Source: Pseudomonas sp. HS6 (GTDB lineage: Bacteria; Pseudomonadota; Gammaproteobacteria; Pseudomonadales; Pseudomonadaceae). Taken from it: DNA of 64,000 nucleotides. The stretch is taken from positions 3,844,001 to 3,908,000 of the forward strand of contig NZ_CP067412.1 of the NCBI RefSeq assembly GCF_023375815.1, in the 5' to 3' direction. The number at the start of each line of letters is the position of its first letter. Position 1 is the stretch's first letter. The position numbers and the translations under genes were made by a program. Shown here one piece after another: positions 33,001 through 42,975 of the stretch. The notes beneath the pieces are model-generated. The model was not told the DNA's origin and ran no database searches. It saw only the letters and a program-made list of their open reading frames with translations.

Positions 33001-34884
33001 CTGGAGGGGCAACCTTTCGAAACGCTGGCCCGTGAGCCTGCCTGCACCGTCGCTGATTCCCCGAATGAGCCGCTGACTCACCCCCGACGCTTGCTGCGCA
33101 AAGTTAAAAAGCTCTACCCCCTGTTTACCGACCAGCAGGCCAGTGAGTTTCTTGATCAATTGGGCGGCGATCATTTGATCCGGGCGACTCGTGTAAGGCA
33201 GCTGCAAAACGATCTGAACCGACTCTGTGACGTGCTGGATGCCTGGGTTGAGGATGAACCGGCCATGAGAGCGCTGGGCGGCGAACTGAGCGAGATCTAC
33301 GAATGCCGACAAATCGTGGCGTTCGAAATCGAGGACTGTTTTCGGCGTCTGGTTTTCCTGCCTGATGAGTTCCAGCGTCCGGTCTACGGCCTGAAACTCG
33401 ATGGCATGCGGTTCGGCAGGTTTCCGACCTTGCCGACCGGGCTGGCGTTTGACCATGTCAGGCACTTGTCGCTGCAAGATATGCTGCTGGACAACGATAG
33501 TGCCTACTTCCTCAAGGCTTTCAAGCAAGTCGAGTCGCTCGAGTTGGGCCACAATCAACTGAGCCTGTTGCCGGAAGTCATCTCGCACATGCCGAACCTC
33601 AAGCAACTGAGCCTGGAACACAATCACATCCAGTTGACGGAGCATGATCTGATAAAACTGGGGAAGCTTCGAACATTGCAAAACCTGAACCTGAGCGCAA
33701 ACCCTTTGGGGGCGACGGTGAATGTCAGCAAGCTGTTCGATCTGACCTACCTGTCCTTGCGCAATACCCGGGCCACGGAGTTGCCGAAGGGGCTGCAGTT
33801 CTTGCCGAATCTGGATCGGGTGGATCTGCGTGACAATGACATTCGCGAATTGCCCGCATGGCTTTTTGAAACCCCCACGCGTTTCAGTGAAGCGATCAAC
33901 CTGCGCAACAACCCGATTTCCGAGGTCAGCAGAGTTCACCTTGATAACTATCGCAGGACTGTCGGTGTCGGCATGGGTTATCTGGATAACGACAGCGCGC
34001 GGCTGGACGAAAACCGGGCACGCTCGATCTGGCTGACAGAAACAGGTGGGACAGTGGGCTCCCGGCGTCTGCAGACCTGGACCGCGATCAAGGACGATCC
34101 GATGGCCGAGGGCCTGTTTCAACTGTTGGCGGAGCTGGGTAACTCAGCCGACTCCGCCCATGTGCGAGAAGACTTGTCACGTCGGGTCTGGACGGTGCTG
34201 GAAGCGACGCAGGACGATGCCGAATTGCGACGGCAGATTTTCGATCTGGCAGCCAATCCGATCAACTGCACCGACAATGCGGCGTTGAACTTCAGTCATC
34301 TGGAAGTCGCGGTGCAAGTCCATCATGTGAACCGCATTACCGCAGGTCGCCCCCCGTCTGCGACGTCGCTATTGAAGTTGGCAAGGGGGTTGTTCCGTCT
34401 TGAACAACTGGACCGCATCGCAGCGGAGCATGCTGTTGAACACGCGGCCCCCGACCCTCTGGAAGTGGCCCTGGCTTATCGCTCAGGGCTGGCACGGGCA
34501 CTGGAACTGCCGGGGCAGCCCTCGCACATGCGCTATGCGTCACTGGCCAATGTGTCGGGGGCCGATCTGGTCGAGGCCATCGATCAAGTCCAGACCGCTG
34601 AGCTGTCCTCCGAATGGCTGAAGTTTCTGGTGCGCCTGCCATTCTGGAGCCAATACGTGAAAAGCAGTTTTGCACAGCAGTTTGACCAAGCCCGCGCACC
34701 TCACCACGAGCAAGCCCAGGCGTTGTTCGAAAGGGCCGGGGAACTCACTTCGGCCGATTACTTGAGCGAAATGAATCTGTGCGCTACCCGGCTGGAGCAA
34801 ACCGAGAGCGCCTTGCTCGAGCGGTTGACCGAGCAAGTGTTGCGATTGGTCGATGGAGGCTCCTGTGTGTTACCGGACGGTTGA
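30049..34884 (+). CDS. DUF6543 / LRR / NEL-type E3 ubiquitin ligase toxin
   Basis: A 1611-residue protein without a signal peptide. The N-terminal two-thirds resembles the DUF6543 dermonecrotic-toxin region, with a hydrophobic pair around residues 408-440 and 466-486 and the block VGVVIEPDAAGLYRIDDQVF. About seven leucine-rich repeats follow (about 1134-1290; VESLELGHNQLSLLPEVISH, VDLRDNDIRELPAWLF). The C-terminal 300 residues fit a Novel E3 Ligase domain: NCTDNAALNFSHLEVAVQV carries a Cys-x-Asp at about Cys1407, aligned with the catalytic Cys-x-Asp of IpaH/SspH. Such enzymes ubiquitinate host proteins. ATG 30049 lies 10 bases after AAAGGA; a TTG at 30043 is too close to it. The secretion route is not visible. 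Confidence 0.88.
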   Translation: MSSTLTVDPPSPLTQKQILRYLLEATGDLEIAQALQKNLPPGLLKTTSATLQALDQTARALHVTQAKVETDLRQLTPLNDFCFVMLNNAVADRWAEDIDVEKDYLELPGAACGCEPTVPPGGGPPVIEPARLTLLEAAMQNFTESEALEEGLPEGSVIRVTNRPEGIPGLTPTAFAAFCRELDLGGKYQRHFRQVFGLKEEDSKAVAGSPMIRDIFMLKKQLLQLDLHLARVKEHITPDGFQTVQHLIDAGGLVDSDSLRYRGRSLIMQGIEIHDCCIWGVVVFSERSVELNPDEWCLVYMPGEPEQPIYEYMSFTAFVEYLSFKLGIESYRAYFTHCLGESDKVDFFNAFNRTRSLGHIKQLAMTGSLFDYMLKSHVAKLEFDARVLAVPTADVDEEEREKRQLQYLEIGMTVANLAGFVVPVLGQLMMGVAVGQLLAEVYEGIEDWTRGDRQEALTHMLSVAENIVFMATIGVGMKGLKSLAIKTVRKHPDFFQPFTSILAPSGATRLWRTDLNAYEQPLPVGVVIEPDAAGLYRIDDQVFVRMDDRTFAVERNPASGRWHIQHPVRSNAYAPELEHNNHGGWRRPSESTEEWTSAYTLKRIDPTLATFEDSRLDMMRRLSDVGFDELQRLSDDNRLLPAHLNDTIERFRLERRLRDFIAAMERGEATDPRHVQEQLHALPRLANWPDDRYIKVVDDKGRITATYPANAVDDDTVSLIVRQHQLDKGELLKTVLDAMSPEEKDALLGGTAAPGEAGVQLAKILGAEVKADRRSVFEHLYQRYDERAASDVIKVRSAYPDVPARRARELVRHSSSVERTHLRTTGRVPMGLAERLRQVSGHVRVERALTGFYLADIANTDTEKLAIRLLPHLSGWDPHMPLQLRALTLKGELLESIGPHPFTSPDARTLVKLENGYEVFDGDSKSLGRVAGGANSLYRAVLKGLSTGQRKALGFAEPAQNDGWRLRNRLLNTALDEREGCARLLEGQPFETLAREPACTVADSPNEPLTHPRRLLRKVKKLYPLFTDQQASEFLDQLGGDHLIRATRVRQLQNDLNRLCDVLDAWVEDEPAMRALGGELSEIYECRQIVAFEIEDCFRRLVFLPDEFQRPVYGLKLDGMRFGRFPTLPTGLAFDHVRHLSLQDMLLDNDSAYFLKAFKQVESLELGHNQLSLLPEVISHMPNLKQLSLEHNHIQLTEHDLIKLGKLRTLQNLNLSANPLGATVNVSKLFDLTYLSLRNTRATELPKGLQFLPNLDRVDLRDNDIRELPAWLFETPTRFSEAINLRNNPISEVSRVHLDNYRRTVGVGMGYLDNDSARLDENRARSIWLTETGGTVGSRRLQTWTAIKDDPMAEGLFQLLAELGNSADSAHVREDLSRRVWTVLEATQDDAELRRQIFDLAANPINCTDNAALNFSHLEVAVQVHHVNRITAGRPPSATSLLKLARGLFRLEQLDRIAAEHAVEHAAPDPLEVALAYRSGLARALELPGQPSHMRYASLANVSGADLVEAIDQVQTAELSSEWLKFLVRLPFWSQYVKSSFAQQFDQARAPHHEQAQALFERAGELTSADYLSEMNLCATRLEQTESALLERLTEQVLRLVDGGSCVLPDG

Positions 34885-34895
34885 TGGCTGAGGGT

Positions 34896-36875
34896 TCATC
34901 GGCCCCGGATCAGCCGTCGCAAGGCAAACCGGTTCGGGTGACACGCCTCGGCGACGCTTCTGGGCAGGGGCAACGGTTCTTTATCGAGCCAGGCTGCGAG
35001 CAGCTCACCGGAAAGTGGCGCGGTGATCAGGCCACGGGAACCGTGACCGCTGTTGACGTACAGTCCGTCGAGCCAGGGGCAGGCGATATCCGGCACTTGC
35101 CGTGCATCCTTGCCCAGCGCGGCGTAGGCGTGGCCAAACGTTTCACGGTCGGCAAGCGGGCCGACGATCGGCAGGTAATCGGGGCTGGTGCAGCGGAAGG
35201 CGGCTCGGCCCTGAAGGTTATCGGGATCCTGTCCATCAATGCGCAGCCGTGACACCAGATCACTGGAGATCTCCTCGAGCATGGCCAGGTTGCCCAGGTG
35301 CTCCGCGGTGGTCGGGGTCAAGTCGTCGTTGTTGAAATCGAAGCTGGCACCGAGAGTGTGTTCGCCCAGCCGTGCCGGTGCGACATAACCTTCGGCGCAG
35401 ACCACGGTGGCCAGTGCCTGGCTGTGCTCGGTCTGCGCCAGTCGGGTGATCTGCCCGCGAATGCGCTTGAGGGGCAGGTCGGCACTCTGGGGGAAGCGCT
35501 TGATCTCGGCGGCACCGGCCAGCACCACGACGGGTGCTTCTGCGATCAGGCGTTCGCCGTCAAAGGCTTGCCACTGACCATCGACTTTGCGCAGTTCCAC
35601 GGCTTCCTGATGGGAGAGTAGCGTGATGCCCGGTTGTGTGGATTGCGCCTGACACAATGCCGGCGGATGCACCCAGCCGCCCTCGGGAAAATACAAACCG
35701 CCGTGAGCCAGACCGATCCCGGCGCGGGCCTGCGCCTCGGGTTGATCGAGCCACTGCAAGAGATCTTCGGGAAAAGCGGCCGCCAGTTGCGCCTGACGCT
35801 CGCCTTCCTTTTCATTGAACGCCAGTTGCAGCACGCCGCAGTCATCCCAGTCGGTGCCGCGTTGCAGAGTTTCCAGCAGGCGCCGGGTGTAGCCGAAACC
35901 GCTGACGATCAACTGCGACAGTGCGGTGCCATGGGCGGACAATTTCAGATACAGCACGCCTTGGGGATTGCCCGAGGCTTCCAGTGCCACCGCCGCATGC
36001 CGTTCCAGCAAACTGACCTGCCAACCCCGTGCTGCGAGGCTGGCCGCGGTGGCGCAACCGGCCAGGCCAGCGCCGATCACCAAGGCACGACGCTCACCTG
36101 TCAACGGAGCAGGGCGGGCGAACCACGGTTTGTCTGCCGCCGGTAGCGGATCATCCTCTGGCCAGCCGAGAAACTCGCCGCGCAAAATCTCCCATTTGTG
36201 ACCGATGCCCGGCGTGCGCTTCATCTTGAAGCCGGCGGCGTTGAGCAGGCGTCGCACCCAACCGGTGCTGGTAAACGTGCTGATGGTCGAGCCCGGCGCC
36301 GCCAACCGTGCCAGTTCCGCGAACAGTTCGGCGGTCCACATCTCCGGGTTTTTAGCCGGGGCGAAACCGTCGAGAAACCACGCGTCGATCTGGCCGTCCA
36401 GTTGCGGCAACTGCTCCAGCGCATCGCCGATCAGGAGCGTCAGGGTGACTCGACCGTTATCCAGAACAATGCGCTGGAAACCCTGATGGATCGCCACGTA
36501 ATGCTTGAGCAGTTGATCGGACAGCGGTTTGAGATCCGGCCACAACGCCAGCGCCCGTTGCAGGTCGACAGGGCTCAGCGGAAACTTTTCGACGCTGACG
36601 AAATGCAGCCGCGCACCGGCCACCGCGTGCTGTTCGAACAACTGCCAGGCACAGAGAAAATTCAGCCCGGTGCCAAACCCGGTTTCACCGATTACCAGTC
36701 GCCCGCCCGCCGGCAACGCGGCAAAGCGCTCGGCCAACCGGTTCTGTTCGAGGAACACGTAGCGGGTTTCATCCAGCCCCGACTGGTCGGAAAAATACAC
36801 ATCGTCGAACACTCGCGAACGCGGGCGTCCCTGGTCATCCCAGTCGAGTTGGGCGTGGGGCATTACAGGTTTCAT
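34896..36875 (-). CDS. mnmC: Bifunctional tRNA 5-methylaminomethyl-2-thiouridine synthase MnmC
   Basis: A 659-residue fusion of two enzymes that finish mnm5s2U at the wobble position of certain tRNAs. The N-terminal methyltransferase (about 1-240) has VIGETGFGTGLNFL and DAWFLDGFAPAKNPEMW. The C-terminal FAD-dependent oxidase (about 260-650) starts with VIGAGLAGCATAASLAARGW. Length is normal. It converges on the NEL toxin gene, 12 bases apart, with no clear terminator between. It is divergent from the polyphosphate enzyme gene. Confidence 0.96.
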   Translation of the reverse strand: MKPVMPHAQLDWDDQGRPRSRVFDDVYFSDQSGLDETRYVFLEQNRLAERFAALPAGGRLVIGETGFGTGLNFLCAWQLFEQHAVAGARLHFVSVEKFPLSPVDLQRALALWPDLKPLSDQLLKHYVAIHQGFQRIVLDNGRVTLTLLIGDALEQLPQLDGQIDAWFLDGFAPAKNPEMWTAELFAELARLAAPGSTISTFTSTGWVRRLLNAAGFKMKRTPGIGHKWEILRGEFLGWPEDDPLPAADKPWFARPAPLTGERRALVIGAGLAGCATAASLAARGWQVSLLERHAAVALEASGNPQGVLYLKLSAHGTALSQLIVSGFGYTRRLLETLQRGTDWDDCGVLQLAFNEKEGERQAQLAAAFPEDLLQWLDQPEAQARAGIGLAHGGLYFPEGGWVHPPALCQAQSTQPGITLLSHQEAVELRKVDGQWQAFDGERLIAEAPVVVLAGAAEIKRFPQSADLPLKRIRGQITRLAQTEHSQALATVVCAEGYVAPARLGEHTLGASFDFNNDDLTPTTAEHLGNLAMLEEISSDLVSRLRIDGQDPDNLQGRAAFRCTSPDYLPIVGPLADRETFGHAYAALGKDARQVPDIACPWLDGLYVNSGHGSRGLITAPLSGELLAAWLDKEPLPLPRSVAEACHPNRFALRRLIRGR

Positions 36876-37047
36876 GGCAGGCTCGGCAACGGCAAGGCGG
36901 CCATTCTAGCCGATCACGCGGGCGGCGCTTGATCCATGGCAAGCCATGCCGAAGATGACTCAAGGACAATCCGCCGCCGGCGGGAATTTCTGTGCCGTGT
37001 CTGTGCCCAATCCGCTAGTCTTGCTGAATCCTGGAAGGAGCCGTCCT

Positions 37048-38562
37048 ATGTTCGAATCCGCTGAAATCGGTCACGCCATCGACAAAGAAACCTACGACGC
37101 CGCCGTGCCCGCGCTGCGTGAAGCACTGCTCGAAGCCCAGTTCGAGTTGCAGCAGCAAAAGCGTTTCCCGGTGATCATCCTGATCAACGGCATCGAAGGC
37201 GCCGGCAAGGGCGAGACGGTGAAGCTGCTCAACGAGTGGATGGACCCGCGCCTGATCGAAGTGCGTACCTTCGACCAGCAGACCGACGAAGAACTGGCAC
37301 GGCCACCGGCCTGGCGTTACTGGCGGATGCTGCCGGCCAAGGGGCGGATGGGGATCTTCTTCGGCAACTGGTACAGCCAGATGTTGCAGGGCAGGGTGCA
37401 CGGGCTGTTCAAGGACCCGCGACTGGATCAGGCGATTGCCGGCGCCGAGCGTCTGGAAAAGATGCTGTGCGATGAAGGCGCGTTGATCTTCAAGTTCTGG
37501 TTCCACCTGTCCAAGAAACAGATGAAAGCCCGCCTCAAGGCGTTGGCTGATGACCCGTTGCACAGCTGGCGGATCAGCCCGCTGGACTGGCAGCAATCGG
37601 AAACCTACGACAAGTTCGTCAAATACGGCGAGCGCGTGTTGCGCCGCACCAGTCGCGATTACGCGCCGTGGCATGTCATCGAAGGAATGGACGCGCATTA
37701 CCGCAGCCTGACGGTCGGCAAGATCCTGCTCGAAGGCCTGCAAAACGCACTGAAACGCCCCGATGTGCATCCGCAGGCTGTCAGTGCTCAGCCGCTGGGA
37801 ACGTCGGTAGATCAATTGAATTTGCTCGACAGCCTCAACCTGACCCAGCGCCTGGAAAAGAAAGACTACGAAGAACAACTGATCACCGAACAGGCGCGGC
37901 TGTCTGGGCTGATGCGTGACAAGCGCATGCGCCGGCATGCGCTGGTGGCGGTGTTCGAAGGCAACGATGCGGCGGGCAAGGGCGGGGCGATCCGGCGGGT
38001 CGCGGCGGCGCTCGATCCGCGTCAGTACAACATCGTGCCGATTGCCGCGCCGACCGAAGAAGAACGGGCGCAGCCTTATCTATGGCGCTTCTGGCGGCAC
38101 ATTCCGGCCCGGGGCAAGTTCACCGTGTTCGACCGCTCCTGGTACGGCCGGGTGCTGGTGGAGCGGGTCGAAGGCTTTTGCAGCACCGCCGACTGGATGC
38201 GCGCCTACGGCGAAATCAACGACTTCGAGGAGCAACTCGCCGATGCCGGCGTGATCGTGGTCAAGTTCTGGCTGGCGATCGACAAGGACACGCAGATGGA
38301 GCGTTTCCAGGAGCGTGAAGAGATCCCGTTCAAGCGCTTCAAGATCACCGAAGACGACTGGCGCAACCGCGACAAGTGGGACGCCTACCGCGGGGCCGTG
38401 GGCGACATGGTCGACCGCACCAGCACTGAAATCTCGCCGTGGACGTTGGTCGAGGCCAACGACAAACGCTGGGCCCGGGTCAAGGTACTGCGCACGATCA
38501 ACCGTGCGCTGGAAGACGCTTTTGAGAAGTCCGACAAAAAGGCCAAAAAGCACAAAGACTGA
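37048..38562 (+). CDS. pap: Polyphosphate:AMP phosphotransferase (PPK2 tandem)
   Basis: A 504-residue protein with two fused PPK2 domains. The first (about 10-245) has the P-loop NGIEGAGKGETVK but FGNWYSQML in place of the usual DRSWY. The second (about 295-500) has FEGNDAAGKGGAIRR and the full FDRSWYGRVLVERVEGF. Such tandem enzymes use polyphosphate to turn AMP into ADP; the C-terminal domain is considered the catalytic one. The ATG at 37048 follows GGAAGGAG; the frame extends further upstream without family similarity. It stands alone, with no polyphosphate kinase beside it. Confidence 0.94.
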   Translation: MFESAEIGHAIDKETYDAAVPALREALLEAQFELQQQKRFPVIILINGIEGAGKGETVKLLNEWMDPRLIEVRTFDQQTDEELARPPAWRYWRMLPAKGRMGIFFGNWYSQMLQGRVHGLFKDPRLDQAIAGAERLEKMLCDEGALIFKFWFHLSKKQMKARLKALADDPLHSWRISPLDWQQSETYDKFVKYGERVLRRTSRDYAPWHVIEGMDAHYRSLTVGKILLEGLQNALKRPDVHPQAVSAQPLGTSVDQLNLLDSLNLTQRLEKKDYEEQLITEQARLSGLMRDKRMRRHALVAVFEGNDAAGKGGAIRRVAAALDPRQYNIVPIAAPTEEERAQPYLWRFWRHIPARGKFTVFDRSWYGRVLVERVEGFCSTADWMRAYGEINDFEEQLADAGVIVVKFWLAIDKDTQMERFQEREEIPFKRFKITEDDWRNRDKWDAYRGAVGDMVDRTSTEISPWTLVEANDKRWARVKVLRTINRALEDAFEKSDKKAKKHKD

Positions 38563-38664
38563 AACGATGAACACGCATACGCGAGGTGAATGATTGTCGC
38601 AGTCGGGGATTGGGTGGACTTATGCTCGGTCCACTCTCAACCGACTACAACAATGAGGTATGCC

Positions 38665-39849
38665 ATGCGTGAAGTGGTGATCGTCGACAGCGTGCGGACC
38701 GGCCTGGCCAAGTCCTTTCGCGGCAAGTTCAACCAGACCCGTCCCGATGACATGGCGGCCCATTGTGTAAACGCCTTGCTGTCGCGCAACGACGTCGACC
38801 CGGCCAGCGTCGAGGATTGCATCGTCGGCGCCGGTTCCAACGAAGGCGCCCAGGGTTACAACATCGGCCGTAACGTGGCGGTGCTCTCGCGACTGGGCAC
38901 CGGCACGGCGGGCATGACCCTCAACCGTTTCTGTTCTTCGGGTTTGCAGGCGATTGCGATTGCCGCCAACCAGATCGCTTCGGGTTGCAGCGACATCATC
39001 GTCGCCGGCGGCGTCGAGTCGATCAGCCTGACGTTGAAAAGCGTCAACACCGATCACTTGATCAACCCGTTGCTCAAACAGCAGACGCCGGGCATCTACT
39101 ACACCATGGGCCAGACTGCTGAAGTGGTGGCGCGTCGGTATGGCGTCAGCCGTGAGGCTCAGGATCGCTACTCGCTGCAAAGTCAGATCCGCACCGCTCA
39201 GGCGCAGGCAGCAGGGCTGTTCAACGATGAAATCGTGCCGATGGCGGTGAAGTACCGGGTCGAGGACAAGAACAGCGGTGAGGTGCAGATCCTCGACGGA
39301 ATCGTCGATCACGATGATTGCAACCGCCCGGACACCACCTATGAAAGCCTGGCCGGACTGAAACCGGTGTTTGCCGAGGACGGTTCAGTGACCGCCGGCA
39401 ACTCGTCGCAGTTGTCCGATGGCGCCTCGATGACGTTGGTGATGAGCCTGGAAAAAGCCCTGCAACTGGGGCTCAAGCCGAAGGCGTTTTTCCGTGGCTT
39501 TACCGTCGCCGGTTGCGAGCCGGACGAAATGGGCATCGGACCGGTGTTCTCCGTTCCGAAGCTGCTCAAGGCCAAGGGCTTGCGGGTGGCCGATATCGAT
39601 CTGTGGGAATTGAACGAAGCGTTTGCCTCGCAATGCCTGTACGCCCGTGACCGGCTGGAAATCGACAACGAGAAGTACAACGTCAATGGCGGTTCGATTT
39701 CCATTGGCCATCCGTTCGGCATGACCGGCTCGCGACAGGTCGGGCATCTGGTGCGCGAACTGCAGCGACGCAATCTGCGTTACGGGATCGTGACCATGTG
39801 CGTGGGTGGCGGGATGGGCGCTACGGGCCTGTTCGAAGCCGTGCGCTAA
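38665..39849 (+). CDS. Acetyl-CoA C-acyltransferase (thiolase)
   Basis: A 394-residue thiolase. The acyl-accepting Cys lies in NRFCSSGLQAIA (about residue 90). The C-terminal active site is GHPFGMTGSRQ (His) and CVGGGMGATG (Cys). Length is normal. It cleaves 3-ketoacyl-CoA or condenses acetyl-CoA; the chain-length preference cannot be told. No other beta-oxidation gene is adjacent. The start MREVVIVDS was chosen because GAGGT lies five bases upstream; another in-frame ATG four codons earlier overlaps that ribosome site. Confidence 0.95.
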   Translation: MREVVIVDSVRTGLAKSFRGKFNQTRPDDMAAHCVNALLSRNDVDPASVEDCIVGAGSNEGAQGYNIGRNVAVLSRLGTGTAGMTLNRFCSSGLQAIAIAANQIASGCSDIIVAGGVESISLTLKSVNTDHLINPLLKQQTPGIYYTMGQTAEVVARRYGVSREAQDRYSLQSQIRTAQAQAAGLFNDEIVPMAVKYRVEDKNSGEVQILDGIVDHDDCNRPDTTYESLAGLKPVFAEDGSVTAGNSSQLSDGASMTLVMSLEKALQLGLKPKAFFRGFTVAGCEPDEMGIGPVFSVPKLLKAKGLRVADIDLWELNEAFASQCLYARDRLEIDNEKYNVNGGSISIGHPFGMTGSRQVGHLVRELQRRNLRYGIVTMCVGGGMGATGLFEAVR

Positions 39850-39880
39850 GCCTTGAACGATACGTTGACCGGCAAATCGT

Positions 39881-39971
39881 AATCGCGGGCAAGCCCGCTC
39901 CCACAGTGTTTGAGTGTGCTCACAATTCAGTGGCCACCCTGGAACCTGTGGGAGCGGGCTTGCCCGCGATT
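39881..39971. repeat. REP-type paired inverted repeat
   Basis: Two perfect 26-base inverted arms (39881-39906 and 39946-39971; core GCGGGCAAGCCCGCTCCCACAG on one side) flank a 39-base spacer. This is the common Pseudomonas fluorescens REP doublet. It sits between convergent genes, the usual place. Confidence 0.88.
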
Positions 39972-39985
39972 GGGTTCAGCACGGC

Positions 39986-40180
39986 TTATCTGTTGGAATC
40001 CATCAATCGCATCCGCGCGATGTACGCGCGGATTTCCTGCTCGGCTTTCTCGGGGCTGTCGAACGGCCCTTCGAGGGTGTTCTCCCGGGTGCTGAAAAAC
40101 AGTTCGCCGTTGACCCTGCACACCCGGTCGCTGCGAAAGTGCGTCGCGGGGGCGGTGTCCTGGGCGCGCATTCCGAACAT
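39986..40180 (-). CDS. DUF6316 family protein
   Basis: A 64-residue protein beginning MFGMRAQDTAPATHFRSDRV and containing NGELFFSTRENTLEGPFDSP and KAEQEIRAYIARM. This matches a small conserved Pseudomonas family of unknown role (DUF6316). The frame is complete, and a ribosome site AAGGAGATCG directly precedes the ATG. It is convergent with the thiolase across a REP doublet. Confidence 0.8.
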   Translation of the reverse strand: MFGMRAQDTAPATHFRSDRVCRVNGELFFSTRENTLEGPFDSPEKAEQEIRAYIARMRLMDSNR

Positions 40181-40390
40181 GATCGATCTCCTTGAGCGCT
40201 GCGCTGAATGGGATCCAAAGAGCTTATGCCTGAACCACTTGCAGCGCTTCGCCAGCCGATCAACGGCAACGCGTCAATTTAATGCTGCGACCTGCACAGT
40301 TTCATTAGCGGCCTGACCGCAACTGTCCCTGTGTCGGCCCGGGCTCTGCGCCTAGAATGAGCCCTCCTGTCATTGGCTTTCGGGGTTCTC

Positions 40391-41350
40391 ATGCACGTTT
40401 CATCGGGTCGTTGGGTGTACGGCATGTTCCTGGCCTTGTTGACGGCGTTTCTGTGGGGAATCCTGCCGATCAAGCTCAAGCAGGTGCTGCAGGTAATGGA
40501 CCCGATCACCGTGACCTGGTTTCGCCTGACGGTATCCGGCGGCTGTTTGTTCATTTATCTGGCAGCGACCAAACGGTTGCCGAGTCGCAAGCTGCTCGGG
40601 CCGAAGGGCGGCTGGCTGGTGCTGATGGCGGTGCTCGGGCTGGTGGGCAACTACGTGCTGTACCTGATGGGCCTGAACCTGCTCAGCCCTGGCACCGCTC
40701 AGTTGGTGGTGCAGATGGGGCCGATCATGTTGCTGATCGCCAGTCTGTTCGTGTTCAAGGAACGCTTCAGCATCGGACAGGGCATGGGGCTGGCGGTGTT
40801 GCTGATCGGCTTCGCGCTGTTCTTCAATCAGCGTCTGGCGGAGTTGCTGACGTCTTTGTCTGATTACACCGCTGGCGTGTTGCTGGTGCTGCTGGCGTCG
40901 ACGGTCTGGACGTTCTATGCATTGGGGCAGAAGCAATTGCTGACGGTGTGGAATTCGTTGCAGGTGATGATGGTGATCTACCTGTTCTGTGCCTTGTTGC
41001 TGACGCCGTGGGTCCATCCGCTCGAAGCGCTGGAGCTGAGCCCGTTGCAGGGCTGGTTGCTGCTGGCGTGCTGCATGAACACTTTGATCGCCTACGGCGC
41101 GTTTGCCGAGGCGCTGGCGCATTGGGAGGCCTCGCGGGTCAGTGCGACCCTGGCGATTACGCCACTGGTGACCTTCGGCGCAGTGGCGCTGGCGGCGTGG
41201 ACCTGGCCGGACTACGTGCATGCCGAGCAGATCAACGGTCTGGGTTATGGCGGGGCGGTGCTGGTGGTGCTCGGTTCGGCGCTGGTGGCACTGGGGCCAT
41301 CGTTGATTGCCGGGCTCAAGGCCCGGCGGGCGAAACTGTTGGTCGGATGA
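40391..41350 (+). CDS. EamA/DMT family transporter (RarD-like)
   Basis: A 319-residue inner-membrane protein with ten hydrophobic helices in two EamA repeats. The N-terminus MFLALLTAFLWGILPIKLKQ and the second-half segment SRVSATLAITPLVTFGAVAL are typical. It likely exports a metabolite or drug; the substrate is unknown. The ATG at 40391 places the first helix correctly; an in-frame start six codons upstream is less likely. A stem CCCACGCC / GGCGTGGG directly after the stop (41350-41379) may end both this gene and the convergent fumC. Confidence 0.9.
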   Translation: MHVSSGRWVYGMFLALLTAFLWGILPIKLKQVLQVMDPITVTWFRLTVSGGCLFIYLAATKRLPSRKLLGPKGGWLVLMAVLGLVGNYVLYLMGLNLLSPGTAQLVVQMGPIMLLIASLFVFKERFSIGQGMGLAVLLIGFALFFNQRLAELLTSLSDYTAGVLLVLLASTVWTFYALGQKQLLTVWNSLQVMMVIYLFCALLLTPWVHPLEALELSPLQGWLLLACCMNTLIAYGAFAEALAHWEASRVSATLAITPLVTFGAVALAAWTWPDYVHAEQINGLGYGGAVLVVLGSALVALGPSLIAGLKARRAKLLVG

Positions 41351-41379
41351 TCCTCCCCACGCCAGGCGTGGGAAGGATC
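41350..41379. terminator. Possible bidirectional hairpin between the DMT transporter and fumC
   Basis: ATCCTCCCCACGCC / AGGCGTGGGAAGGAT forms a strong interrupted stem between two convergent stop codons. It has no T tract, so termination is only suggested. Confidence 0.5.
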
Positions 41380-41387
41380 GAGATGAC

Positions 41388-42782
<1,395 letters not shown>

Positions 42783-42975
42783 CGTGCACACTCCTGTTGG
42801 TCTGTTTGCGCAGTTTAGGCCCGGTGTGGCCCAAGTGGTTCCATCCACTCGATTGTTGCCCTGCCAGGCCCCGCCAATCAAGCGCGGCAAGGCTCGGGGG
42901 TTGAGCCGCAGCGTTATTCAGGCGCAGAATGGTCGCCCTTGGGGTTTTACCTCGCCTAGCTGAAAAGGAAACTCG

